DNA of 5,168 nucleotides, from contig JAGCSE010000046.1 of assembly GCA_017964325.1 (NCBI GenBank), forward strand, positions 1-5,168. The letters run 5' to 3'. A program made the translations under genes and the position numbers. The first letter of the stretch is position 1; every line of letters starts with the position of its first letter. Shown in pieces: positions 1 to 5,168 of this stretch. The DNA is from Victivallales bacterium (GTDB lineage: Bacteria; Verrucomicrobiota; Lentisphaeria; Oligosphaerales; Oligosphaeraceae). Under the pieces are notes generated by a model. The model searched no databases and was not told where the DNA came from. It saw only the letters and a program-made list of their open reading frames with translations.

Positions 1-2978
1 ATGTTGACCGGATTGCCGTAGTAATGACGGTCCGTGAAATTCAGATCCAACGATGCGACAAGAGCTTCCATCGCGGTATTGCCGCCTCCCCAGCCCTGCA
101 TCCAGCCAGCCGAGACAGGCGTCTCCGGACGGACGGAATGGGCGCCCGACGCGCCATTTGCTGCCCAATTGCGCTGCAGTTTCGTCGCCGTGGAATACGT
201 CTTATAAACGTCCGGATCGTTCCATTCGCCTTGCGTCTTCGGCTCCTGACCGAGCATGTCCTTGTAGTCCTGCGACGTGAATTTCACGGTCTGCTCATTG
301 CAGATGTCAATGGCCAGTCCAGGCACATGTCTATACCGTTCAGCGATTTCCGCCATCGTCGCCTTCTGCCGTGCCAGCGTCTCCTTGTCCGCCGTGTTGC
401 CCAGATTCGGCGTATGGTACAACACGATGCCGTGCTTCTGGGCCAGCTGGACGACGGCGTCGCTGACGCGTTTGTCGAACTCCGAGCCAAACGGCATGAA
501 GCAGCGGGACCACCGCAGGCCATGTTCGCGCATCATCTTGAAATCACGGTCGAAATGCATGGGCGACCGCGCCGTCACGGAGCCGCCCTGCCCCCAGTAG
601 TTCTGGCAGCCCATGAAGAAGCGGGACTCGCCGCCGATCGTCAGCCGCGTCCCTTCCTGCTTCACGCGGACGCCTTTCGCCTGCACGGCCTCGTCCCAAA
701 TCACGACGGATGTCGTCTCCGCATCGACGACTTCGCCGCCGATCATCAGCTCCGCCTTTACATATATATAATCAGGCGCGTCCTGCGGTACTTTCCACAA
801 CGTCTCGACTTTCGCCTCGCCGCCACTCTGAACGGCGAAAGCCGCCTCCTTCACGGCGATTTCTGCGCCGTTTTCATCCGTCAAGACAAAGCGAACACGT
901 CCATTGCAATCTTTCTGGCTGAAATTCGAGACGACCGTCTGAAGCGAAGCCTCTTCACCACGACGATAGCACATATAACCCGTCGTTGTGCGGCTCAGAT
1001 AAATACGGCGGAACAATGCCTTAACAATTGGCTGCAGAAGCGCCGCCCGTTCACCGTCGTTAGAAAGCAAATCCATGTTATCGACACCGAAGAACGCCCA
1101 GCTGGATCCCGCAAAAACATTCGCGTAATGATGCATCATCGCGGCGGCGTGGCCACGGCTGCGGCCATCCTTGTCAAAGCATTCCAACAGCGGGATCCAC
1201 CGTGCGCGGTTCGGCCCGAAACCATGGCCGTTCACGCCAAGCTGACCGATGGCGGACACGCCGCCAGCGCCTTTCCAAGTTCCTTTCAACGGCCGTGTTG
1301 CGTCGAAAACACCCGCCGTTTTGCAGACATTGATGCGTTCCACATGGCGTAGTTCGAAGGACGGATCGAAGATGTTGATCTGCGTCGGCAACGGCCACAT
1401 CGCGTCGCGGATAGGCGCATGCCGCGTATTGATGTTCGGCAACGGCATCTCGCGAAGCGTCCGCTGCGGATCCATGCCGACCTTCACGTCCGCGATACGG
1501 ACGCTGTGCGCCATGCCGGCCTTTTCGATATCCGCCGACACGCCGAACATCAACGTGGCGGCGTTTTCAGGCTTCAGACGGTCCTCTTCGCCGCCGCGGC
1601 CGACGCTCGGATTGTCCTTCCAATAATTGAAATCAGCTGGCGTCAGCACGAATTCCTTCCATTCTGGCGTCAGATCCAACGCGACATGCCAGCGGGATTT
1701 GTCCTTCTCCGCCAATTCGAACCATGCGCGGGTCGTCTGTTCGTCGCCTTTCGCCCAGAAATGAATGACAGACCATCCTTCCGGCAGACCGGCAGGCAGG
1801 CTGACCGACGCGTTGTTGTAAAGCGTCATCAACGGCGTGGAAATCATCACGCCCTTCGTCCCGTTCGGCCCGTCGCAATCCACTGTATTCGTGACACTTC
1901 CCTGCGCTCCGCTATCCCTCCATCCAGCGGCGGGCAGCGCCACCGGATGCGTCCCCTTGAGGCCGTCCTTTTTCAATTCGCCGGGGGCGATCCAACGGCC
2001 ATCGACGTTGATCACCGGCTTGTCGAAGGCGTATCCGCCGCATGTCACCATCAGGCCGCCTTCCTGCAGAAAATCCGTCAATGGATTCGCGGCGGCGGCA
2101 GGGAAAAACCGCCCCGTCGGCACGACCAGCATGGCGAAATGATTGACGTTGAAGATTTCCGGATTCGCCAATTCCTCCGGCGTAAGGACTTGCGCCTCCG
2201 TCACGGCACCGTCCGCCAACGCCACGTTTTTCAATGTCTCGCAGATTTTCCGCGCATCAGTAGGACAGCCTGCCTCGCCGACGGCCGCCGTCAGCCCCAT
2301 GTCCAAAACCGCAATGCGGTGATTCGGGCCAATCAGTTCGCGCCATTGCTGTTTCTCCTTCCACGCCTTCGCGGCAGCGGACATCTCAGCCGTCCGGACG
2401 GCCGTCGCGGTGTCCGTTTCGGACGGGCGGAATTCTGTCGCCACCTCCCCGGCTTCCACTTGGATGTTCGTAAACCACGCCTTTCCATAGCCATACAGAC
2501 AGGCATGGGCCATCACCCGCGAAACCCCCTTGTCCATCTTCTCCACAGTATAGCTGATTTTCGTCCAATCGTTCGTTCCCGTCAGTTTCTGCTTGCTGTC
2601 GTTCGTCATGACGCGGTTGCCCTGATTGTCATAGCCGTTCAGCGACAAATATGCCAGCGCCCCGTCCTTCAGCCCTTCCGTCTTGACCATCGCGCTGATG
2701 GTGTAGGCGCCTCTGCCGACAGCACCTTTGACAGCGCGGCACGCCCAGTTCCACTGTTTGCTCCCATCGCCTTCGATTTCAATGCGCAAACTTGGCTTTC
2801 CATTGAATGTAATGGTCTTATCGACTTCAATCCTGCAATTGCCGCTGCATTGCAAGTCCCATCCGGCAGGACTTGACAGCCGCTTGAGCTGCACTGTGAA
2901 ATCACCGTTCTCCAGCAGATTCTGCGCCCCGCACAGCCCGACAGTCATCAACAATCCAAGAAAAATCCGCATTTTCAT
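1..2978 (-). CDS. Secreted multi-domain glycoside hydrolase, clan GH-A-like (GH2/GH5/GH42-type barrel), 3' end outside window
   Basis: Reading the minus strand from ATG at 2978 gives 992 uninterrupted codons to the window edge. I translated every codon and found no stop. Residues 1-18 look like a signal peptide (MKMRIFLGLLMTVGLCGA, likely cut before Q19; no good lipobox). Residues about 19-186 form a CBM4/9-like jelly-roll, starting NLLENGDF and ending with the typical FTNIQVEAGEVATEFRP. Residues about 213-332 resemble a glutamine-amidotransferase-like alpha/beta domain (HRIAVLDMG, FAMLVVPTG, FLQEGGLMVTCGG). Residues about 353-502 look like a second jelly-roll. Residues about 513-656 resemble the other half of the amidotransferase-like domain (RWIPLLECFDKDGR, GSSWAFFGV). 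Residues about 661-772 form a beta-sandwich, and the barrel starts near 773. LAIDICNEQ (888-896) fits barrel strand 4, making E895 the probable acid/base. RHYYGNP (984-990) fits strand 6. The nucleophile, expected on strand 7, lies outside the window. Expected role: extracellular or periplasmic cleavage of a polysaccharide or glycoconjugate; the substrate is unknown. A second ATG lies at 2972; the first was chosen for its ribosome binding site spacing. Confidence 0.85.
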   Translation of the reverse strand, partial: MKMRIFLGLLMTVGLCGAQNLLENGDFTVQLKRLSSPAGWDLQCSGNCRIEVDKTITFNGKPSLRIEIEGDGSKQWNWACRAVKGAVGRGAYTISAMVKTEGLKDGALAYLSLNGYDNQGNRVMTNDSKQKLTGTNDWTKISYTVEKMDKGVSRVMAHACLYGYGKAWFTNIQVEAGEVATEFRPSETDTATAVRTAEMSAAAKAWKEKQQWRELIGPNHRIAVLDMGLTAAVGEAGCPTDARKICETLKNVALADGAVTEAQVLTPEELANPEIFNVNHFAMLVVPTGRFFPAAAANPLTDFLQEGGLMVTCGGYAFDKPVINVDGRWIAPGELKKDGLKGTHPVALPAAGWRDSGAQGSVTNTVDCDGPNGTKGVMISTPLMTLYNNASVSLPAGLPEGWSVIHFWAKGDEQTTRAWFELAEKDKSRWHVALDLTPEWKEFVLTPADFNYWKDNPSVGRGGEEDRLKPENAATLMFGVSADIEKAGMAHSVRIADVKVGMDPQRTLREMPLPNINTRHAPIRDAMWPLPTQINIFDPSFELRHVERINVCKTAGVFDATRPLKGTWKGAGGVSAIGQLGVNGHGFGPNRARWIPLLECFDKDGRSRGHAAAMMHHYANVFAGSSWAFFGVDNMDLLSNDGERAALLQPIVKALFRRIYLSRTTTGYMCYRRGEEASLQTVVSNFSQKDCNGRVRFVLTDENGAEIAVKEAAFAVQSGGEAKVETLWKVPQDAPDYIYVKAELMIGGEVVDAETTSVVIWDEAVQAKGVRVKQEGTRLTIGGESRFFMGCQNYWGQGGSVTARSPMHFDRDFKMMREHGLRWSRCFMPFGSEFDKRVSDAVVQLAQKHGIVLYHTPNLGNTADKETLARQKATMAEIAERYRHVPGLAIDICNEQTVKFTSQDYKDMLGQEPKTQGEWNDPDVYKTYSTATKLQRNWAANGASGAHSVRPETPVSAGWMQGWGGGNTAMEALVASLDLNFTDRHYYGNPVN

Positions 2979-2984
2979 GATTTT

Positions 2985-2990
2985 ACCTTA
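2985..2990 (-). promoter_or_regulatory. Ribosome binding site of the minus-strand hydrolase
   Basis: The minus strand reads TAAGGT here. The AGG core is followed by seven bases (TAAAATC) and then the ATG at 2978, a normal Shine-Dalgarno distance. It supports 2978 over the second in-frame ATG two codons later at 2972, which would be spaced 13 bases from it. Confidence 0.6.
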
Positions 2991-3008
2991 TTAATTTCAA
3001 TAATTCCT

Positions 3009-3037
3009 TTGACTTTCCACTTTCTAAACAATACATT
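3009..3037 (+). promoter_or_regulatory. Putative sigma70-type promoter for the plus-strand GH20/GH67-like gene
   Basis: TTGACT (3009-3014, five of six matches to the -35 consensus) and TACATT (3032-3037, four of six to the -10 consensus) are separated by exactly 17 bases. Transcription would begin near 3044, about 41 bases before the ATG at 3086. The -10 box shares 3032-3033 with the -10 box of the opposing promoter, so polymerase could probably not occupy both at once. A tandem ACATTT (3033-3038, 3039-3044) overlaps the -10 box. No clear operator palindrome was seen. Confidence 0.45.
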
Positions 3038-3056
3038 TACATTTGATTTTTTACAA
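3028..3056 (-). promoter_or_regulatory. Putative sigma70-type promoter for the minus-strand hydrolase
   Basis: On the minus strand a -35-like TTGTAA (3056-3051) is followed after exactly 17 bases by a -10-like TATTGT (3033-3028). Each box matches the consensus at four of six positions. Transcription would start near 3021 and give a leader of about 43 bases. The region is AT-rich, so chance matches are likely. The spacing and position upstream of a good start codon are the main support. Confidence 0.4.
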
Positions 3057-3085
3057 TTTTTCCACCTCAAAAGACAAACAACGCC

Positions 3086-4840
3086 ATGGACAGGCTTTTC
3101 AAATACACCTTGCCCATCATCTGTTGCGGTCTGTTCCTTGCAGCGCAGCAACGTGACGGCCATGCTCCGACACAGCAAAATTCTCAACAAAAACAACAGA
3201 TAAAGCAGGACAATATCATGAAAATCAAAGACATAAACATCGAAGCAACCGCCGAGGCATCCGTTGTGGCTGAGATTCTGAAGCCGCGACTGGAGCAACA
3301 CGGTGTCACAGTCACGTCCAATGCCGTAAAAACACTTAAACTGCAACTAGATACATCTCTCGTCACAGACAGTTATGTCATGGAGGAACAGCCTGACGGA
3401 TGGCTCCTCCGAGCCCCCGCCCTGGCGGAGCTTTTCAACGGCGCGGGCCGTTTCCTCCATGAATCGCGCTATACGACGGACGGGATGGAGCCGTGGTCCG
3501 GCCGCGGCGAGTTCAAGTTGTTCAAGCCGTTGCGCGCCATTTATTTCGCAACGCATTTCTACAATTTCTACCATGTCGCCCCCATGGAGGAGATCAAGAC
3601 GTATCTGGAGGATCTGGCGCTGTGGGGCTTCAACACGCTCGCCTTCTGGTATGACCTCCATCATTTCCACAACTTCGACGATCCGGACGCCGTCGCCTTC
3701 CGCGAACGGCTGACTGGCTTCGCGAATATCGCCAGAAGCCTGGGCATGAAATTGTTCTATCTGATCGTCTCCAACGAGGCCTACGCTGATTCGCCTGCCG
3801 AACTGCGCGCCATCAAAGAAGGCGGCAAACGCGGCGGATGGTACGATCCGCAGATCTGCCCGTCCAAGCCGGGCGGAATGGATTATCTGAAAGAGCAATT
3901 CGAACAGAATTGCCGCGGCTTCATCGCTTCCCTGAAGCCCGATTACGTAACGATTTGGCCGTATGACCAGGGTGGCTGCGGCTGCGAACTCTGCAAGCCA
4001 TGGGGCGGCAACGCTTATCTGAAAATCTACGAAGCCTTCCGCCCCATCGGCGAAAAGTATTTCCCACAGGCAAAATGGATCGTCTCCTTCTGGTTCTGCG
4101 ATGATGAAGAATGGCGGCTCGGCCTTGAAAAAGTCAAGCAGAATCCAAACTACTGCGAATTCATCATGGAAGAGATTCCCGTCTTCAAGGAACGGCCGCC
4201 GAAAGGCACGCCGTTGCTGGGCTTCCCTGAAATCAGCATGAACCAGTCGCCGTGGGGCGGCTTCGGCATCGCGCCGCAGCCGAATCGCTACCAGAAGCAG
4301 TGGGATGACCGAAAAGCCGAACTGTCAGGCGGTTACCCCTATTCGGAAGGCATCTTCGAAGACCTCCACAAGGCGATGTTCGCGCAATTCTACAGCTATG
4401 ACCGCCCTGCCCTCGAGACCATCCGCATCTACGCCGCTTACCATTTCGGCGAAAACGTCGCGGATCAAGTCGTCGATCTCACCAAGTTGCTGGAAATGAA
4501 CCATGATTTGCCGCGCAAGGCGGGATGGTTCCTTGATACGCATCCCACTGTGATAAACTGGCTTCTGCAAAATATCAAACCGTTGGAAGGCTGGCCGCAT
4601 GTCAAAAATGCATATGGTTTGGCGAAAGCCATCGACGCGCAATTGCCAGACGAAGTCCGCGCCTCCTGGCGGTGGCGCATCATCCTGCTGCGCACGGTGA
4701 TAGACATGGAATTCGCTGAACACGGCGGTCTTCCGACCGCCGCCTGCGCCAAGGCGTTCGCCGAACTGATTCAAATCTATCATGCCCAAAGCAGCCACGC
4801 CTGGGTGAAACCGCCCGTCTCCAAGCGATACAAGCCATAA
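3086..4840 (+). CDS. Putative glycoside hydrolase with GH20b/GH67-like N-domain and TIM barrel (DUF4838-like)
   Basis: The 584-residue product starts with a possible signal peptide (MDRLFK, hydrophobic stretch YTLPIICCGLFLAA) and a Gln-rich linker (about 21-44). Residues about 45-145 look like the alpha/beta domain that precedes the barrel in GH20 and GH67 enzymes (ATAEASVVAEILKPRL; DSYVMEEQPDGWLLRAP; LFNGAGRFLHES). A barrel follows from about 148: LRAIYFATHFYNFYH, WGFNTLAFWYDLHHFH, GMKLFYLIVSNEAY, DYVTIWPYDQGGCGCELC, KWIVSFWFCDD, YCEFIMEEIP, LLGFPEISMN and GGYPYSEGIFED. An alpha-helical C-terminal part follows. C298, C300 and C303 form CxCxxC; with C258 (QICPS) they could bind a metal, a pattern I recall from DUF4838-type proteins. 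D294, E362, E363, E382 and E421 are candidate catalytic acids, but the GH20 Asp-Glu pair is not visible, so the mechanism and substrate are unknown. Alternative start: ATG 3218 (M45), with a good Shine-Dalgarno, which would give a 540-residue protein without a signal peptide. Coding is certain; the family is moderately sure; enzymatic activity is inferred. Confidence 0.85.
   Translation: MDRLFKYTLPIICCGLFLAAQQRDGHAPTQQNSQQKQQIKQDNIMKIKDINIEATAEASVVAEILKPRLEQHGVTVTSNAVKTLKLQLDTSLVTDSYVMEEQPDGWLLRAPALAELFNGAGRFLHESRYTTDGMEPWSGRGEFKLFKPLRAIYFATHFYNFYHVAPMEEIKTYLEDLALWGFNTLAFWYDLHHFHNFDDPDAVAFRERLTGFANIARSLGMKLFYLIVSNEAYADSPAELRAIKEGGKRGGWYDPQICPSKPGGMDYLKEQFEQNCRGFIASLKPDYVTIWPYDQGGCGCELCKPWGGNAYLKIYEAFRPIGEKYFPQAKWIVSFWFCDDEEWRLGLEKVKQNPNYCEFIMEEIPVFKERPPKGTPLLGFPEISMNQSPWGGFGIAPQPNRYQKQWDDRKAELSGGYPYSEGIFEDLHKAMFAQFYSYDRPALETIRIYAAYHFGENVADQVVDLTKLLEMNHDLPRKAGWFLDTHPTVINWLLQNIKPLEGWPHVKNAYGLAKAIDAQLPDEVRASWRWRIILLRTVIDMEFAEHGGLPTAACAKAFAELIQIYHAQSSHAWVKPPVSKRYKP
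3207..3210 (+). promoter_or_regulatory. Internal Shine-Dalgarno supporting the alternative start at 3218
   Basis: AGGA lies seven bases before an in-frame ATG (3218) that begins MKIKDINIEATAEAS, exactly where the recognisable N-terminal domain begins. The upstream ATG at 3086 has no obvious Shine-Dalgarno (preceding bases AAGACAAACAACGCC). The 3086 start is favoured by the hydrophobic segment it adds, by C/G-rich third positions in the first 25 or so codons and by the short leader from the predicted promoter. Confidence 0.4.
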
Positions 4841-4869
4841 GAGCCTAAAGACTAGCCATATATAATTTG

Positions 4870-4898
4870 AGGTAATTTCAATAGTTTTTATTTTGCCT
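4870..4898 (+). terminator. Possible weak terminator after the GH20/GH67-like gene
   Basis: AGGTAA (4870-4875) can pair with TTGCCT (4893-4898), with one G-U wobble. Inside, AATA (4880-4883) can pair with TATT (4889-4892) around a GTTTT loop, leaving a 4-base bulge. It lies 30 bases after the stop codon and is followed by T-rich DNA but no clean T-run. The position is right, but the stem is weak. Confidence 0.25.
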
Positions 4899-4953
4899 GA
4901 TTTTCATCTTTGATTTTCAGAACCAGCTTTGGCACTTGATTCCGATGAATTTT

Positions 4954-4992
4954 GCTTGTTTTTATATTTATTTTATAATTAAAACATTAAGC
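4954..4992. repeat. Imperfect AT-rich inverted repeat
   Basis: GCTTGTTTT (4954-4962) is the inverse of AAAAC plus AAGC (4981-4985, 4989-4992), with a 3-base bulge (ATT). The loop is AT-only. It could act as a second, weak transcription end or simply reflect AT-rich composition. Confidence 0.25.
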
Positions 4993-5091
4993 TATTTTGA
5001 CGGCCTCAGTGGCAAGGCTATCCGTGAAAAATCAGTGTAATCCATACTACTATTGTTCATTTTCTTGTTTTTTCGCAAAGATTTTCCTGCT

Positions 5092-5139
5092 GTCTAATCG
5101 TCTAATTATCTAATTTTTTAATTGTCTAATTGTCTAATT
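5092..5139. repeat. Tandem repeat: six 8-base units, consensus GTCTAATT
   Basis: Six consecutive units stay in exact 8-base register: GTCTAATC, GTCTAATT, ATCTAATT, TTTTAATT, GTCTAATT, GTCTAATT. Three are identical and the others differ by one or two bases. The unit length is not a multiple of three, which fits non-coding DNA. It runs directly into the 7-base repeat through a shared GTCT. Confidence 0.9.
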
Positions 5140-5168
5140 GTCTCCCATCTCCCATCTCCCATCTCCCA
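5140..5168. repeat. Tandem repeat of CCCATCT running off the right edge; G-quadruplex motif on the minus strand
   Basis: After a joining GTCT (5140-5143) come three perfect CCCATCT units (5144-5164) and the start of a fourth (CCCA, 5165-5168). On the minus strand this gives four GGG runs, each separated by the 4-base loop AGAT, which meets the usual G3N1-7 pattern for an intramolecular G-quadruplex. The array may continue beyond the window. Confidence 0.9.

Larger units (their letters stand above)
4841..5091. other. AT-rich intergenic tail without a recognisable gene
   Basis: After the TAA at 4838-4840 base composition falls sharply to AT-rich. I see no open frame with coding character, no tRNA and no insertion-sequence end. 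It holds weak inverted repeats, a 9-base direct repeat TGATTTTCA (4898-4906 and 4911-4919), and ATCCGTG / ATCAGTG / ATCCATA at 5020, 5031 and 5040, perhaps a decayed short interspersed repeat. Confidence 0.6.

Noticed and set aside
13..16. Lipoprotein signal at residues 13-16 (VGLC) of the minus-strand hydrolase (positions are residues)
   Set aside because: Leucine before the cysteine does not fit the lipobox, which needs a small residue there; an ordinary signal peptidase site after A18 fits better.
24..1352. 442-codon plus-strand open frame
   Set aside because: It lies in exact codon register opposite the minus-strand hydrolase, which has coherent domains throughout. The plus frame gives an Arg/His-rich product with no recognisable fold. 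The openness follows from the GC-rich codon choice of the real gene.
1419..2876. 485-codon plus-strand open frame
   Set aside because: The same codon-register antisense shadow of the minus-strand gene; Arg/His/Pro-rich, no domain, no ribosome binding site noticed.
2975..3346. 123-codon minus-strand open frame across the intergenic region
   Set aside because: It would cover both predicted promoters and the start of the plus gene and overlap the hydrolase start. Cys/Leu-rich and Lys-rich stretches look like translated AT-rich non-coding DNA.
3347..3898. 183-codon minus-strand open frame inside the GH20/GH67-like gene
   Set aside because: Antisense to a region with clear barrel motifs in the plus frame; product without recognisable domain.
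4325..4798. 157-codon minus-strand open frame
   Set aside because: Antisense shadow of the C-terminal part of the GH20/GH67-like gene.
5001..5026. Terminator hairpin GGCCT...AGGCT or ACGG...CCGT
   Set aside because: Stems are only four to five bases with a bulge or wobble, and no T-run follows.
5092..5168. CRISPR array
   Set aside because: Units are 7-8 bases and directly adjacent, with no spacers.

Overview
The window holds two long, divergently transcribed genes and a short non-coding tail. On the minus strand, positions 2978 to 1 encode the first 992 residues of a large, modular, probably secreted glycoside hydrolase whose C-terminus lies beyond the left edge. On the plus strand, positions 3086-4840 encode a 584-residue protein with an alpha/beta N-domain followed by a (beta/alpha)8-type barrel, resembling the GH20/GH67/DUF4838-like group of carbohydrate-active proteins. 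Base composition is GC-rich in the genes and AT-rich between and after them. The multi-domain glycosidase architecture, the CxCxxC-bearing barrel protein and the overall style suggest the Verrucomicrobiota/Lentisphaerota (PVC) group, perhaps a Victivallis-like gut or sediment polysaccharide degrader. That placement is an inference from memory of such proteins; no marker gene is present.

Layout: (1) 1-2978, minus strand, partial multi-domain hydrolase: signal peptide, CBM4/9-like jelly-roll, a glutamine-amidotransferase-like alpha/beta domain that appears to be interrupted by a second jelly-roll, a beta-sandwich, then a clan GH-A-like TIM barrel cut off before its catalytic nucleophile. (2) 2979-3085, an AT-rich divergent promoter region in which two sigma70-like promoters, each with a 17-base spacer, face opposite ways and overlap at their -10 boxes. 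(3) 3086-4840, plus strand, the GH20/GH67-like gene, with a second possible start at 3218 that has a better ribosome binding site. (4) 4841-5168, AT-rich non-coding DNA with weak inverted repeats, ending in a compound tandem repeat: six 8-base units, then a 7-base repeat that runs off the right edge and gives the minus strand a G-quadruplex motif.

Together the two genes look like a small carbohydrate-utilisation locus: two unrelated glycan-active proteins made from one shared control region, probably acting on the same complex glycan. The substrate cannot be read from the sequence. Almost all other long open frames here, including two of 442 and 485 codons on the plus strand opposite gene 1, are codon-register shadows of the real genes.
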